Part shown: one piece after another, positions 16,567-24,968 of the stretch
How positions within the stretch are numbered: position 1 is the first letter of the stretch
How the letters are laid out: each line of letters opens with the position of its first letter
Assembly (NCBI RefSeq): GCF_026157065.1
Contig: NZ_JANLGQ010000005.1
Location: 281,664 to 345,663 of the forward strand
Length of the DNA: 64,000 bases
Direction: 5' to 3'
DNA from: Enterococcus sp. HY326
GTDB lineage: Bacteria > Bacillota > Bacilli > Lactobacillales > Enterococcaceae
Translations under genes and position numbers: made by a program
Notes under the pieces: generated by a model
What the model was told of the DNA's origin: nothing
Databases searched by the model: none
What the model saw: the letters and a program-made list of their open reading frames with translations, nothing else

Positions 16567-16670
16567 AAGATAAAATTTAGGTGCTGCACCTTTTTCTTTA
16601 TCTTTGCAGAAGATTTTTTAATTGGATAGAGGCTTTGCTTTGGAAAAATAAAAAATTGTTGGAGGAAAAA

Positions 16671-17942
16671 ATGAATAAAACAAAAATGTTATGGATGTTG
16701 ATTTTTAGTCAGCTATTTTCAGTTGTGGGAACGGTTGTCCTACAGTTCACTCTTTCGTTGTATGTCTTGGATTTGACGGGGTCAGCGCTGACTTTTAGCG
16801 TGATTACCAGCTTGGCGGTCATCGGCCGGTTGATTATGTTACCTTTTTGTGGAATTTTGGCGGACCGCCTAAATAAAAAAATTGTGATGATTACGATGGA
16901 CGGCTCCTACTTTGCTGTTGCAATTTTACTTTTGTTAGCCCTGCAAACGGAGCATCCCGTTTTGCTAATTGGCATTTTGACCTGCCTTTTAGGGATGATT
17001 TCAGCCTTTGAAACACCAGTCGTACAATCGGCGATTCCATTAATGTGTGATGAAGAAAATATCCCTAAAGCCAATAGCGCAGTCAGCAGCATTGGTATCT
17101 TAGGCAATATGTTGGGCCCCGTACTTGCGGGCATGATTTACAGACAAAATACGATTTCGTTGATTTTTATCGGCTGCCTTTTTCTTTTCGGCGCCGCCAT
17201 TGCCATTGAGAGCCGTATGAGTTTTCAAAACCTAGCCGTGACCAACAAGTTTGTTTCGCTTTTTCAAGTGGTCAAAGAAGATCTGACAGATGTGGTGCAT
17301 TATTTAAAGGAAAAAACGATTATCTTAAAAATTTGTATTTTGGCTTTCATTTTAAATTTTCTGCTCAACTCCTTTGTTCAAGTGGTGGTTCCTTATATTG
17401 CCCGTATTTGGCTGCAGGTCAGCAATCAACAATTTGGCATTATGAATTTTCTTTTTGCTACTGGAGGGCTAGTTGGGTCAATCCTTTACGGCCTGCTATC
17501 AAAAAAAGTTAAGCTGACGAGTGTTCCACTGCAATTGGTAATGACAGGAATAATCTTTAGCACACTGATGTTAGCTTTAGGAAATTCAGCTGGTGTTGCT
17601 TTTTGGGGGATGACAGCAATTGTTGCGCTGATAATGGCCTTGTTCACGATGATTTCTGTTCAATTAATGGTCTTCATTCAAACTCAGGCGGCACAAAATT
17701 TGTTAGGCCGGCTGATGTCCTTTGTGATGATTGTCAGCACGTTGGCTACACCACTAGGACAGCTACTCTTTGGCTGGCTCAGTGAAATAATGACCATCAA
17801 TCAGATGCAATATCTAATTGGTGTCATTAGTCTGCTGACTGTTCTCATTGCGTTATTTAGTAAAAAAATCTTTAGTAGCATTGGAGAACATTCCCACGGC
17901 CAAACAGCAATCAATTTGGACAAGAGTCCTTCTGATGGATAA
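16671..17942 (+). CDS. MFS transporter (drug-efflux type)
   Basis: A 423-residue major facilitator protein with 12 predicted membrane segments. The loop after helix 2 reads GILADRLNKK, the family's G-x-L-a-D-r motif. Its nearest relatives are probably the MFS_3/enterobactin-exporter-like group of macrolide and drug pumps; the exact substrate is unclear. The ATG at 16671 follows GGAGG; an upstream extension to 16581 has no ribosome site. Two operators matching the TetR site lie upstream, so the pump is probably induced by the ligand of the adjacent TetR protein. Confidence 0.82.
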   Translation: MNKTKMLWMLIFSQLFSVVGTVVLQFTLSLYVLDLTGSALTFSVITSLAVIGRLIMLPFCGILADRLNKKIVMITMDGSYFAVAILLLLALQTEHPVLLIGILTCLLGMISAFETPVVQSAIPLMCDEENIPKANSAVSSIGILGNMLGPVLAGMIYRQNTISLIFIGCLFLFGAAIAIESRMSFQNLAVTNKFVSLFQVVKEDLTDVVHYLKEKTIILKICILAFILNFLLNSFVQVVVPYIARIWLQVSNQQFGIMNFLFATGGLVGSILYGLLSKKVKLTSVPLQLVMTGIIFSTLMLALGNSAGVAFWGMTAIVALIMALFTMISVQLMVFIQTQAAQNLLGRLMSFVMIVSTLATPLGQLLFGWLSEIMTINQMQYLIGVISLLTVLIALFSKKIFSSIGEHSHGQTAINLDKSPSDG

Positions 17943-17979
17943 AGCGAGGGAGTCTCAGTTTTTGAGCTAGACTAAATTA

Positions 17980-18007
17980 GCCCGCAATCAAAAAATTGCG
18001 GGCTTGT
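17980..18007. terminator. Bidirectional terminator between MFS gene and deoxyribosyltransferase-like gene
   Basis: A perfect 10-bp stem with arms AGCCCGCAAT and ATTGCGGGCT and a six-base loop separates two convergent genes. Confidence 0.8.
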
Positions 18008-18022
18008 ATTAGGTTCTAAATT

Positions 18023-18454
18023 TTATTGAATAGATCCGCTGCTTTTATTTTCGCCAAACTCTCCATTCACTTCACCAACTGTCAGCCAATTTTGCTGCTG
18101 CCATAGTTCGATTTCCGCAAAGCAAGGCACCGATGGACTTGGTTGTTCCTTTAAAATTATCTGAAGCGGTTTTTGATGAAGTAATTTTTGCCCCAAAGCA
18201 TAGGTGGCTTCGGCAAAAGCAGCTGCGCCAATGTAACCAGGAATGCCATTTTTTTCTTTATTGTACAAATAGAAAATATCAGCAGCTTCAATATCACGAA
18301 AAAATTGCTTGAAAATTTGCGGGTACTCTGCAACTATATTATCGGTTTCCTTGGGATAATTTAACACTTGATAACCTTGCGCTTGGAGTGATTTGGCTAA
18401 ATGTTGAAAGTCTGCTTGGAAAGTGATGCTACCGGATAAAATTATTTTTGTCAT
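18023..18454 (-). CDS. Small protein of the nucleoside 2-deoxyribosyltransferase-like fold
   Basis: A 143-residue protein beginning MTKIILSGSITFQADFQHLA, with AADIFYLYNKEKNGIPGYIG and an AAAFAEATYAL helix. The G-S start, the D-x-x-Y-x-x-N strand end and the GYIGxxxxxEA pattern are typical of the nucleoside 2-deoxyribosyltransferase/TIR-like Rossmann superfamily. Whether it acts on nucleosides is not known. The ATG at 18454 has AAGGA upstream; the frame stays open to 18778 but that extension overlaps a terminator and the marR promoter and reads as non-protein. Confidence 0.5.
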   Translation of the reverse strand: MTKIILSGSITFQADFQHLAKSLQAQGYQVLNYPKETDNIVAEYPQIFKQFFRDIEAADIFYLYNKEKNGIPGYIGAAAFAEATYALGQKLLHQKPLQIILKEQPSPSVPCFAEIELWQQQNWLTVGEVNGEFGENKSSGSIQ

Positions 18455-18647
18455 GGCTGAAAATCCTTTTTTATCCAGTATAGCAAATGACGTTAAGAGT
18501 TGTTGGGTTTTTCTCAGTAGGTTAGCAACAAAAATTTTAAGAGTACCCAAGAAATTTGGCAGTTTCGGTAACAAAAGAATTTGACGGAAAAATAAATATT
18601 GAATCATTGTCATGAAGCAAAAAATAGGAAAGTGAAAACTCTCTCGA

Positions 18648-18687
18648 CTGTTTTTCTGTAAAAAATAGAAAAACAGTCTTTTTTTAC
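18648..18687 (+). terminator. Plus-strand terminator upstream of marR
   Basis: A 12-bp stem (GACTGTTTTTCT with AGAAAAACAGTC) is followed by seven or more T. No plus-strand gene ends nearby, so it may insulate the marR promoter from antisense readthrough or end an unseen short RNA. Confidence 0.7.
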
Positions 18688-18697
18688 GTTCTTTTCC

Positions 18698-18726
18698 TTG
18701 ACTCAAATTCAAAGGAGTTATATAGT
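18698..18726 (+). promoter_or_regulatory. marR promoter
   Basis: TTGACT (18698-18703) and TATAGT (18721-18726) are 17 bp apart. The -10 is inside the MarR operator. Confidence 0.75.
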
Positions 18727-18743
18727 TAGTCAGGTAACTATAT
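18720..18743. promoter_or_regulatory. MarR operator, copy 1
   Basis: The arms ATATAGTTA and TAACTATAT flank six bases, a perfect 9+6+9 dyad covering the -10 of marR. The core AGTTA-N6-TAACT is repeated before the ABC exporter. Confidence 0.75.
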
Positions 18744-18765
18744 TGGAATGAACGGAGGTGTGCAG

Positions 18766-19215
18766 ATGAATCCGCCAAAGGAACGTCGAAATGAATTGGG
18801 CTATGAAATTCGCGAATTATCCATTTTACTGGGACGCTACATTGAAAATGAAAGTGCGAAGATGGGTGTTCAGCATATGAAAGGCCCGCAGGCTTGGGCT
18901 TTAGGTTTCATAAAAAATCAAACAGGTCCAGTTTATCAAAAAGATTTGGAGGAGGAATTATCGATTCGCAAACCTACTGCCAGTCGTCTCATTGATCGAC
19001 TAGAGCAAAAAGGTTTTGTTAAACGAGTGGTTTCTTCAACGGACAAACGTTGGAAGCAGATTATTTTAACTGAGAAGGCTCAAAAAGAAATGGAACAGGT
19101 GGATGGTTTTATTGCCTCTGTCGAAAAGAAAATTAAAGCAAATTTGTCGGCTGAAGAAATCAGCACCTTCAAGAAAATTGCTGGGAAAATCAAAGCCAAT
19201 TTTGCGACTGATTAA
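18766..19215 (+). CDS. MarR-family transcriptional repressor
   Basis: A 149-residue winged-helix regulator. The recognition region reads LSIRKPTASRLIDRLEQKGFVKR and the wing SSTDKRWKQIILT, as in MarR proteins. The ATG at 18766 has GGAGGTG upstream. It is followed after 50 bp by two ABC exporter genes, and dyads with the same AGTTA-N6-TAACT core precede both marR and the exporter. The likely role is a substrate-sensing repressor of the exporter and of itself. Confidence 0.87.
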   Translation: MNPPKERRNELGYEIRELSILLGRYIENESAKMGVQHMKGPQAWALGFIKNQTGPVYQKDLEEELSIRKPTASRLIDRLEQKGFVKRVVSSTDKRWKQIILTEKAQKEMEQVDGFIASVEKKIKANLSAEEISTFKKIAGKIKANFATD

Positions 19216-19232
19216 AATAGAAAAGCAATCAT

Positions 19233-19248
19233 AGTTAGTTAACTAACT
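19233..19248. promoter_or_regulatory. MarR operator, copy 2
   Basis: AGTTAGTTAACTAACT is a perfect 16-bp palindrome ending 17 bp before the exporter ATG. It has the same AGTTA-N6-TAACT core as copy 1. Binding here would block elongation or a local promoter. Confidence 0.7.
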
Positions 19249-19265
19249 TGTTACAGGAGGAACTT

Positions 19266-21032
19266 ATGTTTAAAATTTTTAAAAAGATGAGCCAGACCGA
19301 AAAATGGCTGGTCCTCGTCAGTGTGCTATTTATATTGTTACAGGTTAGTTTGGAATTGAAGATTCCCGATTACATGTCGGAAATAACGCGGCTATTACAG
19401 GAAGACGGCACTAAAACCAGTGATATTTTGATTCCCGGTGCTAAAATGATTTTGATGTCCTTAACCAGTTTTGCGGCATCAGTCGTGGTCGGCTATTTTG
19501 CTGCTAAAATTGCTGCCGGTTTAACGCGGCGATTGCGGGGCGAAATTTTTGACCGGGTGACGGATTATTCGGCTAAAGAAATTCAACATTTCTCTGTACC
19601 TAGTCTGGTGACCCGTACCACCAATGACTTGACGCAAATTCAAATGTTAGTTGCGATGGGACTGCAGGTAGTAATCAAAGGCCCGATCACTGCAGTTTGG
19701 GCGATTACCAAAATCGCCAATAAAAATTGGGAGTGGACGACAGCAACGGCCGTCGCTGTTGGTGTATTGTTAGTCTTGATTACGGTGATTATGACATGGG
19801 TGCGCCCTAAGTTTACCTTAGTGCAAAGCTTGACGGATAATTTAAACAGCGTGACGCGGGAAAACTTAACAGGAATTCGTGTGATTCGTGCTTACAATGC
19901 CGAAGCTTATCAAAATCAAAAATTTGAAACAGCCAATGATGATTTGACACAGGTTAATTTATTTACCGGACGGATGATGTCCTTTATCAGTCCAACGATG
20001 ACTTTAGTTTCCAGTGGCTTAACGCTTTCGGTCTATTGGCTGGGCTCCACCTTAATTCAAAATGCTGCAGCTGCAGACAAATTGACTTTGTTCAGTGATA
20101 TGGTTGTCTTCACTTCCTATGCTATGCAGGTGGTGATGGGCTTTATGCTGATGACGATGATTTTCTTTATTTTGCCAAGGGCGTTGGTGTCTGCCAAGAG
20201 AATTAATGAAGTGCTCGACTTAAAACCTTCTATTGAATATGTTGCTGAAGCGACCGAAGACTTGAAAGAGACTGGCACTGTGAGTTTTGAAGGAGTTTCC
20301 TTTGCCTATCCAGAAGCTAGCGAAGATGTGTTGCATCACATTAGTTTCTCTGCGAAAAAAGGCGAAACAGTTGCCTTTATCGGTTCTACTGGTAGCGGTA
20401 AGAGCACTATTTTGAAATTGATTCCCCGTTTGTACGATATCACCTCTGGCACGATTCGTGTGGACGGTCAGGATATCAAAGAGTTTCAGCAGGAACAATT
20501 AAATAATATTATCGGCTATATCCCTCAAAAAGCCGTCTTGTTTAGCGGCAACATTCGCTCGAATATGGATTTAGGAACGAGTAATGATTCTCCACTAGAT
20601 GATCAAAAAATTTATCAAGCGTTGGAGATTGCTCAAGCGGCTGACTTTGTTAAAGCGGAACCGGGTCAATTGGATGCAGAAGTGGCTCAAGGAGGAACTA
20701 ATTTTTCCGGCGGTCAAAAACAACGACTGGCGATTGGGAGGGTTATCGCCCGTAAACCAGAAATTTTGATTTTTGATGATTCCTTCTCTGCACTAGATTA
20801 TCAAACAGATAAAAAATTGCGGGGTATTTTAAAAGAAGAAGTACCGGAAACGACAAAATTAATTGTCGCTCAGCGGATTAGTACGATTATGGACGCCGAC
20901 CAAATTATTGTGTTAAATGAAGGTCGGATTGCCGGCAAAGGTACTCATCGAGAATTACTAGCGAGCAATCAAATTTATCAAGAAATTGCTTATTCGCAAT
21001 TATCGAAGGAGGAATTAGAAAATGAAGAATAG
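19266..21032 (+). CDS. Heterodimeric ABC multidrug exporter, subunit with non-catalytic Walker B
   Basis: A 588-residue half-transporter: an exporter-type membrane domain with six helices (about 1-310) and a nucleotide-binding domain (about 340-588). The Walker A is GSTGSGKST, the signature FSGGQKQR, and the Walker B ILIFDDSFSALD. Asp replaces the catalytic Glu after Walker B, the mark of the subunit contributing the degenerate ATP site in heterodimeric exporters (EfrCD, LmrCD, BmrCD and TM287/288 types). Its end overlaps the partner gene by 11 bp. The ATG at 19266 follows AGGAGG; a TTG-initiated form from 19248 would include that site. Which Efr pair it matches cannot be told here. Confidence 0.88.
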   Translation: MFKIFKKMSQTEKWLVLVSVLFILLQVSLELKIPDYMSEITRLLQEDGTKTSDILIPGAKMILMSLTSFAASVVVGYFAAKIAAGLTRRLRGEIFDRVTDYSAKEIQHFSVPSLVTRTTNDLTQIQMLVAMGLQVVIKGPITAVWAITKIANKNWEWTTATAVAVGVLLVLITVIMTWVRPKFTLVQSLTDNLNSVTRENLTGIRVIRAYNAEAYQNQKFETANDDLTQVNLFTGRMMSFISPTMTLVSSGLTLSVYWLGSTLIQNAAAADKLTLFSDMVVFTSYAMQVVMGFMLMTMIFFILPRALVSAKRINEVLDLKPSIEYVAEATEDLKETGTVSFEGVSFAYPEASEDVLHHISFSAKKGETVAFIGSTGSGKSTILKLIPRLYDITSGTIRVDGQDIKEFQQEQLNNIIGYIPQKAVLFSGNIRSNMDLGTSNDSPLDDQKIYQALEIAQAADFVKAEPGQLDAEVAQGGTNFSGGQKQRLAIGRVIARKPEILIFDDSFSALDYQTDKKLRGILKEEVPETTKLIVAQRISTIMDADQIIVLNEGRIAGKGTHRELLASNQIYQEIAYSQLSKEELENEE

Positions 21033-22803
21033 TTCAGCGGAGCATCTTAATTTCGCCAATATTAAAAAATATGCTGGCAACTATACAATTCCCTTAATTG
21101 CCGCTGTGATTTTTGCGACGGTGGGCAGTATCACTTCGATTTTAGGCCCGGATAAATTAAGTGAAATTACCGATACAATTACGGCCGGTCTTTACACGAC
21201 CATCGACACAGACAAAATTATGGAAATTTGTCTGTACTTGGCAATTTTATACGGCGTGGGTTTTTTGATGAGCTATTGCCAAGGATTTTTAATGGCAACT
21301 ATCACCCAACGTTTTTCCAAAAAATTACGAGGTCAGGTTTCTGAAAAAATCAATAACCTGCCGCTACAATATTTTGATTCCCATCCTCAAGGGGATACTT
21401 TAAGTCGCGTGACCAATGACTTGGATACCGTGGGTCAATCCCTCAATCAAAGCTTGGGCACATTGGCACCGTCAATTACTTTAGTCATTGGCTGTTTAGT
21501 GATGATGTTCCACAACGACTGGATGCTGAGTGTCACTACGATTCTCTCTGTCTTTTTGGGCTTTTTCATGGTGGTTGTTATCTTGACAAAATCACAAAAA
21601 CATTTTGCCGCTCAACAAACAAAACTTGGGAAAGTCAGCAGTTTTGCCGAAGAAATTTATTCCGGTCATAGTGTGATTAGCACCTATAATGCTGAAAAGG
21701 AAGTCAAAGGTGATTTTTCTAAATTAAATGACGACTTATACAGCAGTGTTTGGCGGGCGCAATTTTTGTCCGGCATCATGCAGCCGATGATGGGCTTTAT
21801 CGGTAACTTTGGTTACGTGATGGTCTGTGTGATTGGCTCAATTTTAGCTTTGAACGGTACGATTTCCTTTGGTGTCATCGTGGCCTTTATGATTTATGTT
21901 CGCCTGTTCACCCAACCTTTGTCTCAATTGGCACAGGCTTTCAGCACGCTGCAATCAGCAAGTGCAGCGTTAGGTCGGGTTTTTGAATTTTTAGATGAAA
22001 CTGAAATGGCTGATGAGTCGCACCTAAGCCAACGTTTAACCGATACTAAAGGGGATGTCACCTTTGAGCATGTTAACTTTGGTTACGACCCAGCGCAACC
22101 GATTATCCACGATTTTTCTGTTGAAGCCAAAGCCGGCAAAAAAACGGCGATTGTTGGGCCGACCGGTGCGGGTAAGACGACCATTGTCAACCTGCTGATG
22201 AAATTTTATGAGGTTAATAAAGGGTCGATTGCTATCGACAATCAGCCTTTGAGTGAGATGAAACGCGAAGAAGTGCACGATCAATTTTGTATGGTGCTGC
22301 AGGACACTTGGTTGTTCGATGGGACTGTCAAAGAAAATTTAGTCTTTAATCAAACCGGCGTTACCGATGAAGAAATTATCAATGCCGCTAAAGCAGTCGG
22401 CATTCATCACTTTATCCGCACGTTACCAAAGGGCTATGACACCGTTCTAGACGACAGCATTGAATTATCAGTTGGGCAAAAGCAATTGATGACCATTGCC
22501 CGGGCTTTAATCAAAAAAGCACCGATGCTGATTTTAGATGAAGCGACCAGTTCAGTCGATACCCGGACGGAAGAATTGATTCAAAAAGCGATGGATAAAT
22601 TAATGGAGGAAAAAACTTCCTTTGTCATCGCCCATCGCCTTTCGACCATTCGTAATGCCGATAACATTCTCGTGATGAATCACGGGGATATTATTGAGCA
22701 AGGGAATCATGAAACCTTGATGGCTAAAGATGGTTTTTATGCCAACTTGTATAATAGTCAATTTGCCAAACACGGCAATGCTGGCGATATCGAACTAGCC
22801 TAA
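21022..22803 (+). CDS. Heterodimeric ABC multidrug exporter, catalytic subunit
   Basis: A 593-residue half-transporter, partner of the preceding one. The membrane domain covers about 1-330 and the ATPase domain about 350-593. Walker A is GPTGAGKTT, Walker B MLILDEATSSVD with the catalytic Glu intact, and the switch His is in IAHRLST. The signature reads LSVGQKQ rather than LSGGQ, so this subunit supplies the intact Walker B but an altered signature, complementing its partner. It is probably a drug or lipid-like compound exporter under MarR control. Confidence 0.88.
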   Translation: MKNSSAEHLNFANIKKYAGNYTIPLIAAVIFATVGSITSILGPDKLSEITDTITAGLYTTIDTDKIMEICLYLAILYGVGFLMSYCQGFLMATITQRFSKKLRGQVSEKINNLPLQYFDSHPQGDTLSRVTNDLDTVGQSLNQSLGTLAPSITLVIGCLVMMFHNDWMLSVTTILSVFLGFFMVVVILTKSQKHFAAQQTKLGKVSSFAEEIYSGHSVISTYNAEKEVKGDFSKLNDDLYSSVWRAQFLSGIMQPMMGFIGNFGYVMVCVIGSILALNGTISFGVIVAFMIYVRLFTQPLSQLAQAFSTLQSASAALGRVFEFLDETEMADESHLSQRLTDTKGDVTFEHVNFGYDPAQPIIHDFSVEAKAGKKTAIVGPTGAGKTTIVNLLMKFYEVNKGSIAIDNQPLSEMKREEVHDQFCMVLQDTWLFDGTVKENLVFNQTGVTDEEIINAAKAVGIHHFIRTLPKGYDTVLDDSIELSVGQKQLMTIARALIKKAPMLILDEATSSVDTRTEELIQKAMDKLMEEKTSFVIAHRLSTIRNADNILVMNHGDIIEQGNHETLMAKDGFYANLYNSQFAKHGNAGDIELA

Positions 22804-22881
22804 TTTAAACGAAAAATTGTAGGCTTTAAACGAGCTGTTCATTTTGAAACAATAAGCTAATCAAATTGCTACAGCCAAAAG

Positions 22882-22919
22882 CCACCAACCTGTAAAACTC
22901 ACAGGTTGGTGGTTTTTTT
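22882..22919 (+). terminator. Terminator after the ABC exporter pair
   Basis: A perfect 12-bp stem (CCACCAACCTGT with its complement), a seven-base loop and a run of seven T. Confidence 0.9.
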
Positions 22920-23043
22920 GCGATTGATTTATTTTTTCTTTGAAGGTGATCCTTAAAACTAGAGAAGCTTAACTTTCAACATTCCATTAAAAATTTTTTC
23001 CAAGTAGCCCTTCGTCAGATTCTCAACTTTTATTCAGCAAAAT

Positions 23044-24000
23044 TTATTGCAGCAAGGGCTGTACCGAACTGATAGCCATGTATAAATTTACGCCAGTGAA
23101 AATCAAAAGACCTGCGGAAGTCAGCACACTTTTGACAGCGCCAGACTCTGTCGGTTGATTTTTAAAGAAAGTGACAATTTGCTGGCGCCGTTTTATTAGA
23201 AAATAAAGGGCAATCACAAGACCAATCAGTTGGATGCCAACTAAAAGGAGCGTTTGGGTAGTAACCGGCAGATTAGCAGTTGCAAAACTAAAGAGGTCGC
23301 CTAAAACAAAATTATTAAACATATGCAATGCAATGGCCCATTTCAAAGAAAAACGCAACGCAGTATAACTAAGAATCATACCAGCGCAAAAAGCAAAGAC
23401 ACCTTGAGTAAAATTCCCGTGATAAATACCAAAGAGGGCCGATGAAACAATCATGGCAAAGGGTCGGCCAAATTTTTCTAGTGAATGCAGGACGGCTCCC
23501 CGGAAAACTAATTCTTCACAAATCGGCGCTGCTAGAGAAGAATAAATCAGCATTGAAAGGGTCGTACTACTGGCGGTGGCAGCATCCATTTGATTTTGCA
23601 ATGAGAGACCAAACAGATTAAATAAACTTTCCACAGCGGTGCTGAAATAAGGAAAAATAAATTGAATACCTACAAAAGCACACAGTAAAATTAAAAAAGT
23701 TTTGACATTGATTTTTTGATGGACATTGGTGATATCTTGAAAAAAATGCTGCCGGCGAAAGCCCCAGATAATTAGCAGCCCAACTGCTAGAGCCAGCAAG
23801 TAAGGCAGACCGCTTTCACTAACGGCTTCCCAAGCGGCTTGAGAAAGCATGCCATCATTTTTGGCAGCCGCCTGCTGAATTAAAAAATTTGCAGCAAGGT
23901 AAGATACACCACTGAAAATTAGCGTGTATAGACAGAGCATCCAACCGGTTTTTTTAATATCCTGATGATTTGAATAATTTCTTGGTAAAGTTTGTTCCAT
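23044..24000 (-). CDS. CPBP-family intramembrane metalloprotease (CAAX-protease type)
   Basis: A 318-residue membrane protein with about eight hydrophobic segments. It carries the CPBP motifs: EELVFRG (EExxxR) near residue 185, FGIYHGNFTQGVFAF (the FxxxH motif), and LHMFNN (HxxxN). Such proteins cleave within membranes or process peptides; bacteriocin self-immunity and maturation are known roles for some relatives. The ATG at 24000 follows GGAGG; the longer frame to 24069 lacks a site. It stands alone on the minus strand. Confidence 0.85.
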   Translation of the reverse strand: MEQTLPRNYSNHQDIKKTGWMLCLYTLIFSGVSYLAANFLIQQAAAKNDGMLSQAAWEAVSESGLPYLLALAVGLLIIWGFRRQHFFQDITNVHQKINVKTFLILLCAFVGIQFIFPYFSTAVESLFNLFGLSLQNQMDAATASSTTLSMLIYSSLAAPICEELVFRGAVLHSLEKFGRPFAMIVSSALFGIYHGNFTQGVFAFCAGMILSYTALRFSLKWAIALHMFNNFVLGDLFSFATANLPVTTQTLLLVGIQLIGLVIALYFLIKRRQQIVTFFKNQPTESGAVKSVLTSAGLLIFTGVNLYMAISSVQPLLQ

Positions 24001-24168
24001 ATTGTCATCCTCCAATTTAATCCAGCTGCAATCCCATCCGAATTGTCCCGCAGCTGCTTGTTTTCCCAAAACCCAAGTATCAAATCCTTTCTGCTGTTTA
24101 TTTTAAATTAACAGCAAAGTATGAAGATTAATTGAAGGTAATGCAGTGATTTTTAGCTTCTCACAAAA

Positions 24169-24258
24169 AAAAATCTATTTTGTGAAAATGAAATACTCGT
24201 CATTCGTTAGTTTTTCATCTAACTATTCTGAGTTAGTCAATTTACAAAACAGATTTTT
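24169..24258 (-). terminator. Extended inverted repeat downstream of the LUD gene
   Basis: Two 15-base arms (24169-24183 and 24244-24258; AAAAATCTATTTTGT with one G-U) enclose a smaller hairpin (CTAACT/AGTTAG). The minus-strand right arm ends in a run of T, so it can terminate the LUD gene transcript. The length and terminal symmetry also resemble a small MITE-like element. Confidence 0.5.
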
Positions 24259-24267
24259 TTTGAAATT

Positions 24268-24909
24268 TTAATAGCCGTGATTGTCTAAAATTAAAAAGAT
24301 TGTCAGTCGTTCAGCCTGCCAAGAGCGACGGGTGACAGCAATTGTATTGCAAATACATTCTTCAAGAAAACAATCGCCGCAGACGCCTTTTTTTATGCAA
24401 GGCGTCTTTTGCAAATTCAAACGTGTAGCATTGAGGGGCGCGGTTTTTTTGCGGACCATTTGAATGGTTGTTTCTAAGTTGCCATAGACTTTGTTCATGC
24501 CGACAAAGGCCAAAACCTTATCTGGCCCATAGGTGATGGCTGCCACCCGATTGCCGACATTGTCTACATTGACTAATTCACCATCTTCAGAGATACCATT
24601 GATGCTGGTTAAAAAATAATCTGCGGTCAGGGCTTGTTTCATTAATTGATGGCGTTCTGCTAAGTCCTTGGCTAGCTCCCGATTAATCATCGGCTGCTGG
24701 CGTTCGTACAACGCTTCAATTAATTGAGAATCCTTTAGTGTTTCAGAGCCTCCAAAGGCCACAACTTTTTTTGGATCAATCAGAGCTAAAGCTTTCTCTT
24801 TAGCTTCGGTGAGATTTTCACAGATGACCACTTGAAAATTTCGGTTCAGCAATTTTTTGCTAAGGGTTTTAGCAGCGGCTTGGTAAAAAGTTTGATGAAT
24901 GGTTGTCAT
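24268..24909 (-). CDS. LUD-domain protein (LutC/YkgG superfamily, DUF162)
   Basis: A 213-residue protein of the LUD domain family, whose members include lactate-utilisation subunits LutB and LutC. Visible marks are VVAFGGSETLKDS, INGISEDGELVNVDNVGNRVAA and GPDKVLAFVGMNKV. A Cys cluster near the C-terminus (CIKKGVCGDCFLEECIC) may bind a metal or iron-sulfur centre. No lutA or lutB partner is nearby. GGAG precedes the ATG by 8 bp. Its single-gene setting argues against a full lactate-oxidation complex; the function is open. Confidence 0.8.
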   Translation of the reverse strand: MTTIHQTFYQAAAKTLSKKLLNRNFQVVICENLTEAKEKALALIDPKKVVAFGGSETLKDSQLIEALYERQQPMINRELAKDLAERHQLMKQALTADYFLTSINGISEDGELVNVDNVGNRVAAITYGPDKVLAFVGMNKVYGNLETTIQMVRKKTAPLNATRLNLQKTPCIKKGVCGDCFLEECICNTIAVTRRSWQAERLTIFLILDNHGY

Positions 24910-24968
24910 AGGTCCAGCTCCGTTTTTACTTTATTGTGCGTTAAAAGCTTTACAATGACAATAGCTTT

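Larger units (their letters stand above)
18455..18765. other. Upstream region shared by the deoxyribosyltransferase-like gene and marR
   Basis: Apart from the terminator, promoter and operator listed here, I see no gene. The left ~190 bp are the leader and promoter zone of the minus-strand gene. Confidence 0.5.

Noticed and set aside
18455..18778. N-terminal extension of the deoxyribosyltransferase-like protein
   Set aside because: The extension covers a terminator and the marR promoter, and its translation reads like noncoding DNA; a good start is at 18454.
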